Shown here piece after piece: positions 16,774 through 25,102 of a stretch of 64,000 nt of DNA. Position numbers and translations under genes: made by a program. The stretch comes from Gp13-AA77 sp035946575 (GTDB lineage Bacteria > Acidobacteriota > Terriglobia > UBA7540). Positions within the stretch are counted from its first letter, which is position 1; each line of letters opens with the position of its first letter. The notes below the pieces were generated by a model. It saw only the letters and a list, made by a program, of their open reading frames with translations, ran no database searches and had not been told where the DNA came from. The stretch covers positions 13,545 to 77,544 of the forward strand of contig DASYZG010000073.1 in assembly GCA_035946575.1 (NCBI GenBank), written 5' to 3'.

Positions 16774-17718
16774 ATGACTTGCCACAACTGCCGGACGGAA
16801 TGCCGCAAGTTTTGGAAGACCCTCAAGGGGCAGCAAAGGTATCGCTGCTGCAAGTGTTTTAAGACCTACTCTGAGCCGCGCAACGAACACCTGGGCGGCA
16901 TGTACACCGCGCCAGAGACGGTCGAGCAAATCGTGAAGCTGTTCGTTGAGGGTTGCTCGATTCGCTCCATCGAGCGGCTGACCGGCGCGCATCAAGTGAC
17001 GATCCTCAAGGTACTGGAACTGGCGGGGCGGCGCTGTGGGCGGCTGATGGAAGCGACGATCCGCAACGTACCAGTCAAAGACGTTCAATGCGACGAGATG
17101 TGGGGATTCGTCTACTGCAAGGAAAAGCGGAACGTGACCGGCGATCCTGAACGCGGAGACGCCTATTGCTTCGTCGGAATCGAGCGGAACAGCAAGCTGA
17201 TTCTGACATGGCATCTCGGACGGCGTTCGGCGCTCGATACAGCGATCTTCATTGAGAAACTGAACGCGGCAACTGACGGTCACTTTCAGATCGCCACAGA
17301 CGGCTTCTCGCCGTACGTGGATGCCATCCTTACGAGTCTCGGAACGCGGGTAGACTTCTCGCAGTTGATCAAGGTTTATGCCGCGCCAGCCGAAAACGAA
17401 ACTCGCTACTCGCCAGCCAGAGTGGTAGAGGTTATCGCAAAGCCCGTTTGGGGCCAGCCGGACGCCGCGCGGATTTGCACGTCTCATGTCGAGCGGCAAA
17501 ACTTGACGATGCGAATGCACATCCGGCGACTGACCCGCCTTACGAATGCCTTTTCAAAGAAGCGGGAGAATCTGAAATGGGCTCTCGCGCTACACTTTGG
17601 CTGGTACAATTTCTGTCGGACGCATCGCACGATCCGCGTCACCCCGGTTATGGAAGCGGGGATTACAGCACGCATATGGACGGTTGGGGAACTTTTGGGA
17701 GCGAATCCCAAGCCGTGA
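16774..17718 (+). CDS. IS1-family DDE transposase (single frame)
   Basis: 314 residues from ATG 16774, with AAGGG seven bases upstream. An N-terminal zinc finger is present (CHNCRTEC at about 3-10, RCCKCFKTY at about 24-32), then an HTH (VEGCSIRSIERLTGAHQVTI). The catalytic core shows D107 (CDEMWGFVYCKEKR), D176 (ATDGFSPYVDAI) and E240 (SHVERQNLTMRMHIRRLTRL). This matches the IS1 layout, but IS1 itself makes its transposase by frameshifting, whereas here one frame suffices. It cuts the 23-bp ends of the element. All catalytic residues are present, so it may be active. Confidence 0.93.
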   Translation: MTCHNCRTECRKFWKTLKGQQRYRCCKCFKTYSEPRNEHLGGMYTAPETVEQIVKLFVEGCSIRSIERLTGAHQVTILKVLELAGRRCGRLMEATIRNVPVKDVQCDEMWGFVYCKEKRNVTGDPERGDAYCFVGIERNSKLILTWHLGRRSALDTAIFIEKLNAATDGHFQIATDGFSPYVDAILTSLGTRVDFSQLIKVYAAPAENETRYSPARVVEVIAKPVWGQPDAARICTSHVERQNLTMRMHIRRLTRLTNAFSKKRENLKWALALHFGWYNFCRTHRTIRVTPVMEAGITARIWTVGELLGANPKP

Positions 17719-17725
17719 GGGTATC

Positions 17726-18073
17726 GTGGAGAATACGCCGAAGCGACAATTGACCGAAGCCGACACTTTGAGAGAAGTTAGCTGGCGCTTCAGAATTTGC
17801 AATTACCTGTTCACGTTGGGAGGAGCTTGGATTCTCATCTGTCTGGCAGCCTCGGGGCTAGCAGATCGAATACCGTCTCACAAAGAAGACTTGGCGGGTG
17901 TCTCTCTCTTATTGATCATTACGGGGTTCGGAATATTCACGGCAGCGGTCGCCATGACCTTGGCGATTTATCGCTGTCCAGTGTGTGACAAGTACCTCAG
18001 CAAATTCAGGCCGCGTAAAGAGTATTGCCCACGCTGCGGGGCCAAGGTGCGCAGCTCATCAACACAGAATTAG
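17726..18073 (+). CDS. small membrane protein with C-terminal zinc ribbon (IS passenger)
   Basis: 115 residues from GTG 17726, eight bases after the transposase stop, with GAGG upstream. Two hydrophobic helices (FTLGGAWILICLAASGLA; LLLIITGFGIFTAAVAMTLA) are followed by CPVCDKYLSKFRPRKEYCPR and CGAKVR, a four-cysteine zinc ribbon. Its TAG stop lies inside the right terminal repeat, so the gene belongs to the element. The helices place the ribbon at the inner face of the membrane. I know no function; a role in regulation or host interaction of the transposon is possible. Confidence 0.72.
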   Translation: MENTPKRQLTEADTLREVSWRFRICNYLFTLGGAWILICLAASGLADRIPSHKEDLAGVSLLLIITGFGIFTAAVAMTLAIYRCPVCDKYLSKFRPRKEYCPRCGAKVRSSSTQN

Positions 18074-18082
18074 AGCACGACC

Positions 18083-18420
18083 GGAGGCCAGGTGGTGCTC
18101 TTAGTTTAGAATCCCGGCCCCTGGCCCTTGGCCCCTCTTCCCTGAGTTGACCCCGTGCCTTACGAGAAGGCATACTGCCGTCAGTGCCACATCTTGTTGG
18201 CCGCGGGCAAGTGCAATTGGGGTTGGGGACCGGGCGCTGGGGGTCAGACCGGGGATCAGGTGTCAGGAGCCGGGGCTGAGGCGAAGGGTTAGTTCAGGGG
18301 TTGCCTGCCAGGACTTCAGGTGTCAGCAGGTGTCGGGAAAACAAGCGAGTCCAAGGTGCCCACCGGTCACCGCGAACTCCCAACCCATGATCCCTTAGCC
18401 CTGCGTTGACAAACTGCCAG
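18083..18420. other. element flank and intergenic stretch
   Basis: Begins with the octamer GGAGGCCA and then GGTGGTGCTCTTAG (18091-18104), which again resembles the element's left end. A 45-codon frame at 18155-18292 (GTG start) would contain YCRQCHILLAAGKCNW, a possible zinc-knuckle fragment, but its tail is low complexity. The rest is G-rich, with repeated aggtgtcag words (18258, 18318). No confident gene. Confidence 0.5.
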
Positions 18421-21243
18421 ATGGCAACCGCTACACAAGCCGATCGCGCCGCTGTCGAGGAGCAGGTTCTCGGCATCATCCGCGAGATCCTGCGTGAGCT
18501 GGGATCGGAGCAGGCCGCGCGGAACGCCAGGCTCAGCTCGACGCTCGAGCGCGAGCTGGGTCTCGGCAGCCTGGAACGCGTCGAACTGCTGGTGCGCTGC
18601 GAGAAACGCTTCGGGCGGCAGTTGCCCGACACGCTGGCGCAGAACGCCGAAACCCCCGCTGACTGGGTCAAGGCGCTGATGGTCGGGCAGGCAAGCGCCG
18701 GCGACCGGCAGCGCTATCGGATTGAGCAGCCGGAGCGCGAAGCACCGGCGGCGCCCCAGGATGCCCAGACCTGGACCGAGGTGCTGTGGCGGCACGCCGA
18801 AGTGGAGCCCGACCGCGTCCAGATCCACCTGCTCGAAGGCGACTCCGGCCAGGACATCACCTACGGCAAGCTCCTCGAAACCTCGCTCCGGGTCGCGGCC
18901 GGCCTGGAGGCGCGCGGTCTCGAGCCGAATGAGACTGTGGCCATCATGCTGCCGACCTCGGCGGATTTCTTTTACTCGTTTTTCGGGGTGATGCTGGCCG
19001 GCGGCATTGCGGTGCCCATTTATCCGCCCGCGCGCCCGGACAAGATCGAAGAGTACGTGAAGCGGCAGGTGAAGATTCTCCACAACGCCGAAGTGCGCTT
19101 CCTGATCACCTGGGATCGCGCGCGCTCGGTCTCGAACCTGATGGGTTTGAGCCTCCCCAGCCTGCTGGGCGTGACTTCGGTGGCGGAACTCGAACGCGCC
19201 GGGCGCGACAGCGGCACGCGACGGCGCTCGCGCGACGTCCAGGCCGCCGATATCGCCTTCATCCAGTACACCTCCGGGTCCACCGGCGATCCGAAAGGCG
19301 TGGTACTGACGCAAGCGAACGTCCTCGCCAACGTGCGCGGCATCGGCTGGGCGGTAAAGTTCCGCCCCGACGACATTGTGGTGACGTGGCTGCCGCTCTA
19401 CCACGACATGGGCCTGATCGGCTCGTGGCTCTTCAGCATCTACTTTGGCGCGCCCATCACCGTGCTTTCGCCGCTCGACTTTCTGGCGCGGCCGGAGCGC
19501 TGGCTGTGGGCGCTGCACGATTCCGGCGGATCGCTCTGCCCTGCCCCGAATTTCGCCTACGAGCTTTGCGCCCGCAAGATTCGCGAGGAGGCGCTGGCCG
19601 GGCTCGATTTAAGCCGCTGGCGTATCGCCATCAATGCCGGCGAAGCCGTGCTGCCCGACACCCTGACGCGATTCGCGCAGCGCTTCGCGCCTTACGGGTT
19701 CCGCCCCGAAGCTTACGTGCCCTGTTACGGCCTGGCCGAATCGTCGGTGGCTCTGACCTTTCCCGCCATCGATCGCCCGCCGCGCATCGACACCATCGAG
19801 CGCCGCGCCTACTCGCGAGAGGGTCATGCGGTGCCCTCCACTGCCGAGGCCGCGAACGGCAACGGCGCCGGGTCCGATCCCGGACTGCTCAGGTTTGTCG
19901 CCAATGGCATGCCGCTGCCGGGCCACGAGGTGCAGCTCGTGGACGAGGAGGGCCACGTGGTCGGCGAGCGCATCCAGGGCCGAATTCTTTTCCGCGGGGC
20001 CTCGCGGACGCCGGGATATTATCGCAATCCCAAGGCATCGAGCGCCGTCATCGACGCGGAGGGTTGGATGGATTCCGGCGACCTTGGCTACTGGGCCGAG
20101 GGGGAGTTGTTTGTCACCGGGCGCGCCAAGGACCTGATCATCCGCGCCGGGCACAACATCGTGCCCCAGGAGATCGAAGCCGTCACGGCCGAGGTGAAGG
20201 GCGTGCGGCGCGGCTGCGTGGCCGCCTTCGGCAGCCGCGATCCGCGTTCAGGGACGGAACGCGTGGTGGTGGTGGCCGAGACGCGCGAGACCCACGCTCA
20301 GGAGCGCAAGCGCATCCGCACCGAGATCATCCACAAGGTGGCCGCGGCCGGCGTGCCGCCTGACCGCATCGTGCTGGCGCCTCCCGGGGCCATTCCCAAG
20401 ACATCAAGCGGCAAAATCCGCCGCCACGAAACGCGGCGCCTCTTCGAATCCGGCAAACTCGGCGGCATCCACCGACCGGCATGGGTGCAGATCGCGAACC
20501 TCGCGCTCTCGAATCTCGGCAACTGGACGTATCGCCGAACCCTGAAGACCGCCATTATGCTTTATCGCGGCTATAGCGCCGCCGTCTGGGCTGCGCTTTC
20601 CTGGGCCGGCGGCGCGCTCGCGTCCAGTCTGCCGGGCGCGCATCGCCGCGCTCGGGTGGCGCGCGCCGCGGTCCGCGGCATTCTGGGCCTCACCGGCCAG
20701 CCGGTGAAGCTCGAACTCGCCGCCGTCCTGCCCAATCCGAGTCCGGTGGTGCTGGTGGCCAATCGCGCCGGAGCGCTCGACTCCGTGATCCTCGCCGCCG
20801 CGCTCCCGCGCCTGGTTCTGCTGGCCGACACGGGCGATGTGCGCTTCATGCCGCCGCGCGTCTCGCGGCTCTTGCGGCATCTCGTCGTCCAGCCGGTGGC
20901 GAGCGAGGCTTATCCTCCGGGCGGGCGGCTGCGCGACCGCATCAAGCAGGCGCTCGGCGAGCGCGAGTCCGTGCTGCTGCTCTCGGATAGCGCCCCGGGC
21001 GAGCCGGCGCACCTGAGCCGCTTCCGGCTGGACGCGTTCCACGCCGCGCAAGTCACGGGCTACCCGCTGGTGCCCGTGGGCGTCCGGGGGACGTCGCATG
21101 TGCTCGATCCGCGGCACCGCGGCATGCATCATCGCGCCGTGATCAAGATCGGACGCGCCATCCAGCCGGGTCCCTGCGCCGATCGCGAAATCATCGAACT
21201 GCGGGAGCGCGTGCGAAGTGACATTGCAGAATTGTGCCGGTAG
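18421..21243 (+). CDS. fusion: acyl carrier protein, fatty-acyl-AMP ligase, acyltransferase-like domain
   Basis: 940 residues from ATG 18421. Residues about 5-85 are an ACP with phosphopantetheine serine S50 in ELGLGSLERVEL. Residues about 110-660 are an adenylate-forming ligase: YTSGSTGDPKGV, WLPLYHDMGLIGSW, PCYGLAESSVALTFPA, and SSGKIRR near the end. The motifs resemble FAAL enzymes, which load acyl-AMP onto an ACP, here probably its own. Residues about 700-940 resemble LPLAT/PlsC, but the HX4D box reads NRAGALD with arginine for histidine, and the glycine-rich FPEGTRS box is not preserved (LLSDSAPGEP). The last domain is probably not a normal acyltransferase. It leads the lipid island. Confidence 0.9.
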   Translation: MATATQADRAAVEEQVLGIIREILRELGSEQAARNARLSSTLERELGLGSLERVELLVRCEKRFGRQLPDTLAQNAETPADWVKALMVGQASAGDRQRYRIEQPEREAPAAPQDAQTWTEVLWRHAEVEPDRVQIHLLEGDSGQDITYGKLLETSLRVAAGLEARGLEPNETVAIMLPTSADFFYSFFGVMLAGGIAVPIYPPARPDKIEEYVKRQVKILHNAEVRFLITWDRARSVSNLMGLSLPSLLGVTSVAELERAGRDSGTRRRSRDVQAADIAFIQYTSGSTGDPKGVVLTQANVLANVRGIGWAVKFRPDDIVVTWLPLYHDMGLIGSWLFSIYFGAPITVLSPLDFLARPERWLWALHDSGGSLCPAPNFAYELCARKIREEALAGLDLSRWRIAINAGEAVLPDTLTRFAQRFAPYGFRPEAYVPCYGLAESSVALTFPAIDRPPRIDTIERRAYSREGHAVPSTAEAANGNGAGSDPGLLRFVANGMPLPGHEVQLVDEEGHVVGERIQGRILFRGASRTPGYYRNPKASSAVIDAEGWMDSGDLGYWAEGELFVTGRAKDLIIRAGHNIVPQEIEAVTAEVKGVRRGCVAAFGSRDPRSGTERVVVVAETRETHAQERKRIRTEIIHKVAAAGVPPDRIVLAPPGAIPKTSSGKIRRHETRRLFESGKLGGIHRPAWVQIANLALSNLGNWTYRRTLKTAIMLYRGYSAAVWAALSWAGGALASSLPGAHRRARVARAAVRGILGLTGQPVKLELAAVLPNPSPVVLVANRAGALDSVILAAALPRLVLLADTGDVRFMPPRVSRLLRHLVVQPVASEAYPPGGRLRDRIKQALGERESVLLLSDSAPGEPAHLSRFRLDAFHAAQVTGYPLVPVGVRGTSHVLDPRHRGMHHRAVIKIGRAIQPGPCADREIIELRERVRSDIAELCR

Positions 21244-21351
21244 CCGGCTGCCGCCCTTCGGCCGGCGGTCCTCGATCTTCGGGTAGCGCGGCGGGCTGGC
21301 AGTGGTTCGAGTTTCGTTCTCGACCTTAACGCTTGATTCTTAACTCTTCCG

Positions 21352-21951
21352 ATGCCCCTTCTCCTTCGCCTGCTCGTCTGCTTCGCCATCGGCTCGATTC
21401 CTTTCGCCGTCATTGCCATGGCGGGTTCCGGCATTGACATCCGCAAAGTCGGCTCCGGCAATCCCGGATTCAACAACGTGCTGCGCGTGAGCAAAGGACG
21501 CGCGGTGATCGCGCTCATCGGCGACATGGGCAAAGGCTGCTTCGCCGTCTGGCTCGTGCTCAGGATCTGGCCGGTCGCTCATCCCTGGCCAAGCGCCGTG
21601 GGCTGGGCGTGGATCTGTGGATTCGCAGCCGTGCTCGGCCATTGCTTCTCGCCGCTGCTCCGCTTCAACGGCGGCAAAGGCGTGGCGACTTCGGGCGGCG
21701 TGATGCTGGTGCTCTATCCGCCCTGGGCCGTAATCGCGCTCGCCTACTTTGTTGGGAGCCGCGTCACGATGGCGAAATTGAAGTGGCCCGAGGCCGGCGC
21801 GACGGCGTCACTCACGACGTGGATCGTGTTCACGATTCTCATGGTGATCTTCGTCGGTGAGGCGGATGCCGGATACGCGGCGCTGATGACCATGTTCCTG
21901 TTCGCGCGGCATCGCGCCAATCTGAGGAAGCTCATTGAGGGTGACGAGTGA
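21352..21951 (+). CDS. plsY: PlsY-type acyl-phosphate:glycerol-3-phosphate acyltransferase homologue
   Basis: 199 residues, multi-spanning. The three PlsY motifs are present in altered form: GSGNPGFNN (usually GSGNIGATN), GHCFSPLLRFNGGKGVATSG, and RHRANLRKL near the end. PlsY moves an acyl group from acyl-phosphate to glycerol-3-phosphate in the inner membrane. The change in motif one, and its place beside an alkyl-DHAP synthase and an acyl-loading fusion, suggest a specialised paralogue acting on another acceptor or donor, though it could be the ordinary enzyme. It lies 108 bp downstream of the fusion gene on the same strand. Confidence 0.87.
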   Translation: MPLLLRLLVCFAIGSIPFAVIAMAGSGIDIRKVGSGNPGFNNVLRVSKGRAVIALIGDMGKGCFAVWLVLRIWPVAHPWPSAVGWAWICGFAAVLGHCFSPLLRFNGGKGVATSGGVMLVLYPPWAVIALAYFVGSRVTMAKLKWPEAGATASLTTWIVFTILMVIFVGEADAGYAALMTMFLFARHRANLRKLIEGDE

Positions 21952-22110
21952 CAAGAGACGAGTGACAAGTGGTGAGTGCTGAGATTAAACGATGGGGTGA
22001 TCGATCGATTGAGTAATCGTGCGACTGGGTCATCCGATCATTCCCGCCATGGCTCAATCACGCCATCACTCAATAGCAGGCTCTGGCCACTCGCCACTGG
22101 TCACTCTTCA
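21952..22110. repeat. intergenic micro-repeat patch (gagtgac / actcaat words)
   Basis: The stretch after the PlsY stop is built from words such as gagtgacaa, gagtgacaagtgg, attgagta, catcactcaat and cactggtcactc. Similar patches occur at 30497-30604 and 39575-39695. They are degenerate, not tandem, and lie only between genes. Confidence 0.45.
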
Positions 22111-22112
22111 AA

Positions 22113-22904
22113 TCACCGATTCACGCCGCGAAGATTGTTCACCAGCGTGATGAAGTGATGAAAGACCGACAGGGGCAGATGGCGCGCCATGAAGACGAAG
22201 AGCTTGTTGGGGAGCCCGGGCACGACGATGAGATCGCCGCGCAGGGTGTGCCGGACCGCGATGCGCGCGATTTCCTCCGGCGTCACGCCCGCGCTCCTGT
22301 TGCGCTCGGGGATTCCGGCGCGCGCCCGAAACTCGGTCTGGGTCACGCCGGGACAAAGCACCGTGACCGTAACGCCCGTGCCGGCGAGCTCGGCGCGCAG
22401 GGCCGCCGAAAAGGACCACAGGAACGACTTGCAGGCGCCGTAGACGGTCTGGTAGGGAACGGGCGCGAAGGAATAAACGGAAGCGACGTTGAGAACGTGG
22501 CCGTGCCGGCGCGCCACCATGCCGGGCACGATGGCCTTGGTGAGTTTCATCATGGCGTCGAGCTGCACGCCCACCATGGCAAGCTCGCTCTCGAGGTCGG
22601 TGGTGAGAAATTCGCCCTTGACGCCGAAGCCGGCGTTGTTCACGAGGACGCCGAAAGGCAAGCGCGCAGACTGGAGAGCGCCGACCAGGCCGTCGACCTC
22701 GCCGGCACACGCCAAATCGGCCGAATGCGTTTTCGTCAGGACGCTGAATTTGGCGGCACAATCGGCGGCGACTTGCCCGAGAGCTTCGGCATTGCGCCCG
22801 GTCAGAAACAGATGGTAGTCCTCGGCGCCGAACTCGTAGGCGAGTGCCTTGCCGATGCCCGAGGATGCTCCCGTGATCAGCGCCCATCTTTCGTTCGTTG
22901 TCAT
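22113..22904 (-). CDS. short-chain dehydrogenase/reductase
   Basis: 263 residues with the classical SDR signature: N-terminal TGASSGIGKALA for NAD(P) binding, NNAGFGVKGEF, and the YxxxK pair in YGACKSFLWSF. The C-terminus (VVPGLPNKLFVFMARHLPLS) is a hydrophobic membrane-associating tail common in lipid-active SDRs. It follows the alkyl-DHAP synthase gene on the same strand after 119 bp. In eukaryotic ether-lipid synthesis an SDR-type acyl/alkyl-DHAP reductase performs the next step, so that role is a reasonable inference, not shown by the sequence. Other ketone or aldehyde substrates remain possible. Confidence 0.87.
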   Translation of the reverse strand: MTTNERWALITGASSGIGKALAYEFGAEDYHLFLTGRNAEALGQVAADCAAKFSVLTKTHSADLACAGEVDGLVGALQSARLPFGVLVNNAGFGVKGEFLTTDLESELAMVGVQLDAMMKLTKAIVPGMVARRHGHVLNVASVYSFAPVPYQTVYGACKSFLWSFSAALRAELAGTGVTVTVLCPGVTQTEFRARAGIPERNRSAGVTPEEIARIAVRHTLRGDLIVVPGLPNKLFVFMARHLPLSVFHHFITLVNNLRGVNR

Positions 22905-23023
22905 TCGGGACCAGCTTCAATTCCGGATTCGCCGCAGGGGCGGGCCCTGTGCCCGCCCGAAGCCGCGGGCGCCATCCCGTGGGTGGTTACAGGCGGCCGC
23001 GCCCAACGTCAGCACCACAGCGA

Positions 23024-24808
23024 TCACAAGCTCTGGTTGGCTGCGCCGAAGATGTTCGCCGGATCGAGGCTGCGCTTCAGCTCCCGCTTCCAGGCGAGCG
23101 CGGCCGGCGACATCACCGCGGGCAGGAAGTCCTGGCGGATCTTGCCCACGCCGTGGTGGTGCGAGAGCGACCCACCGCTGCGCAGGATTTCTTCACGGGC
23201 GATGTTCTCCAGTTCGTGATAGAGGCGCGAAGGGTGCGGGACGCCCTTGAAGTAGAATCCGAAGTAGAAGTAAACGGCCGCGCCGGTTTGATAAAGCTGC
23301 GTCACGCGCGCCGTCACGAAAACTTTCCCGGGAAGATTCCGCGCCTTGTACTCGCTCCGCAGGCGCTTCGATACGTTCTCAATCAGCGGCAGAACGTCAC
23401 TCCACGCCGCCGACGTCTCAAAGGATTCGGCAAGAATGTAGTAGTTCATCAGAAAATCGCGGATGTAGGCGATACTGAAGGTTAGCTGATAACCGCGGCG
23501 CCCGTTCTCCGCGCCCGCCTTCATTCCGCCGTGCCGCGCGGCCAGCCGGTAGACCATCCGTTCCTGGTCCATCACCTCGCGCGCCGAGCCCTCGAACACG
23601 ATCGTGCAAACCACCATCCTGTCCGGGTCGAATCCCTTCAGTCTGGTTACGAAGAACTTTTCCGCGCGGCTCTTCAACGTCCCGAGACCGTGGCTCGCGG
23701 GTTTCAGCGCCATGCCGAATTTGAACTGCGCGTTGTCGATCAGCCGTACGCTCGATGGCGTCGCCGGCGCGCGCGCCAGCTCGCGCACGAAGGCGAATCC
23801 GTCCTGAAAAGTCGGAAACAGAACCGAGCCGTACGACTGCACTTCGGGCAGCGGAAAGATCTTTATCACCGCCGAGGTGATGATGCCGAGGGTGCCCTCG
23901 GAGCCAAACAGCAACCGGCGCAAATCGAAGCCCGTGGACTCGCGCGGCGAGCAGGTGGCGCGCTCCAGCTTGCCGTTGGCCGTGACCACGGTGACATCGA
24001 GCACCAGGTCTTCGATGTTGCCGTACTTGTTCTTCTTCATGCCGCTGGCGTTGGTCGCGATCCAGCCGCCCAGGGTGGAGAACTCCACGCTGTCGGGTTC
24101 GTGGCCCATGGTGTAGCCGTACTTCTGGAGCTGCGCCGCGATATGGCGTCCGACGGCGCCGGCCTGAATGCAGGCCATCTGGTTCGCGGCGTCGATCCAC
24201 AGCACGCGATTCATGCGCTCCATGTCGACCGAGACGATCATCCGCCGCTCGTTCTCGGCGCAACGCAGAGCGTCCGTGACATTGGTGCCGCCGCCGAAGG
24301 GAATCAGAACCACGCCGTACCGCTTCGCCGCCGCTACCAGTCGCGAGACCTGCTCGTCAGATTCGGGATAGACCACCAGGTCCGGGATGCGCGGCAGGCG
24401 CTCGAATTTGATGGCGAACATTTCGTCCTGCGTCTGGCCGTGGCCGTGCCGCAGACGCAGCTTGCCGCCCGCCGTGGCCTGTTCCGGCTTCAGGAACTGC
24501 CGGAGTTCGCCCTCGAATTCCGCATTCTCGACCGCGGGGGCGATGTAGCTCGGATAATGGCCCGGGTCCATGTCGCCCGGATCGAAGCTGATGCCGAGCA
24601 CGTCCCGCACCCAGGGAATCAGCGCCGGAAGTTCCACGCCGCTCAACTCGTAACGATTACCGAGCAGGACCGCGTTGCCGTTCTCGTTGACCGCAAAACG
24701 CGTGTCCGCGAATCCCCACACGTCGAGGCTCAAGGCGTCTTTCGGATCGGGAGGCAGCGCTTCGGGATAGATCAGCGATCGTTCCTGCACGGCCGTGGGT
24801 GATGGCAT
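23024..24808 (-). CDS. alkyldihydroxyacetonephosphate synthase (AGPS-like FAD enzyme)
   Basis: 594 residues, close to the eukaryotic AGPS length. FAD loop PFGGGTNVTDAL at about 194-205. The long family block starts GHEPDSVEFSTLGGWIATNA and continues SGMKKNKYGNIEDLV. YFYFGFYFKGVPHPSRLYHE precedes the catalytic HHH motif SHHHGVGKIR near residue 555. These match AGPS more closely than generic FAD-linked lactate-type oxidases. AGPS swaps the acyl chain of 1-acyl-DHAP for a fatty alcohol, creating the ether bond. First gene of a minus-strand pair with the SDR. The eukaryotic-type enzyme is peroxisomal; here it would be cytosolic or membrane-associated. Reaction assignment is by family, not proof. 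Confidence 0.9.
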   Translation of the reverse strand: MPSPTAVQERSLIYPEALPPDPKDALSLDVWGFADTRFAVNENGNAVLLGNRYELSGVELPALIPWVRDVLGISFDPGDMDPGHYPSYIAPAVENAEFEGELRQFLKPEQATAGGKLRLRHGHGQTQDEMFAIKFERLPRIPDLVVYPESDEQVSRLVAAAKRYGVVLIPFGGGTNVTDALRCAENERRMIVSVDMERMNRVLWIDAANQMACIQAGAVGRHIAAQLQKYGYTMGHEPDSVEFSTLGGWIATNASGMKKNKYGNIEDLVLDVTVVTANGKLERATCSPRESTGFDLRRLLFGSEGTLGIITSAVIKIFPLPEVQSYGSVLFPTFQDGFAFVRELARAPATPSSVRLIDNAQFKFGMALKPASHGLGTLKSRAEKFFVTRLKGFDPDRMVVCTIVFEGSAREVMDQERMVYRLAARHGGMKAGAENGRRGYQLTFSIAYIRDFLMNYYILAESFETSAAWSDVLPLIENVSKRLRSEYKARNLPGKVFVTARVTQLYQTGAAVYFYFGFYFKGVPHPSRLYHELENIAREEILRSGGSLSHHHGVGKIRQDFLPAVMSPAALAWKRELKRSLDPANIFGAANQSL

Positions 24809-25102
24809 GCTTGTCTCCTGCCGCAGGGTTCAAGAGAATCGGAGATCACGCTCCAGCGGCGACGTCCTCACCGCCGAATTGCCTGAATGCCGCGTTGGGA
24901 CAGCTCGCGATTATCAATATCCGGCGCCGAGGACAGCCCCGCTAGCACGCGACAGAACCATTGTCAGTCTATTCGCATCCGCGGGGCAAGATCACGAAAG
25001 GCCGGCCGGCCTTTGATGTGGAATCGGGCTGCATTCCGGGCTTCCACGCGGTACACTGTGCGTCCGTCCGGCGCTTCCGGAAGCGCGCCGCGGGCGCGAC
25101 AC

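Larger units (their letters stand above)
14678..18082. mobile_element. IS1-family element with passenger toxin-antitoxin module (3405 bp)
   Basis: The ends form 23-bp inverted repeats with 20 matches: left 14678-14700 (GGTGATGCTCTAATTTTGTG...) and right 18060-18082 read in reverse (GGTCGTGCTCTAATTCTGTG...). The left end begins with the same nine bases as classical IS1 (GGTGATGCT). The octamer GGAGGCCA flanks both ends (14670-14677 and 18083-18090), fitting the 8-9 bp duplications of this family. Inside are a single-frame DDE transposase and a downstream zinc-ribbon membrane gene on the plus strand, and toxin, antitoxin and a third gene on the minus strand. Large one-frame IS1 members of the ISMhu11 type are known; the passenger set here is the notable part. 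Confidence 0.85.

Noticed and set aside
16432..17520. Extension of the toxin reading frame upstream through the transposase on the minus strand
   Set aside because: The toxin begins at 16431 by family alignment. The upstream part is antisense to the transposase and has no recognised features.
18155..18292. 45-codon zinc-knuckle-like open frame
   Set aside because: Only 16 residues look protein-like, the rest is Gly/Ala low complexity, and there is no ribosome site. Kept as a comment in the gap entry.
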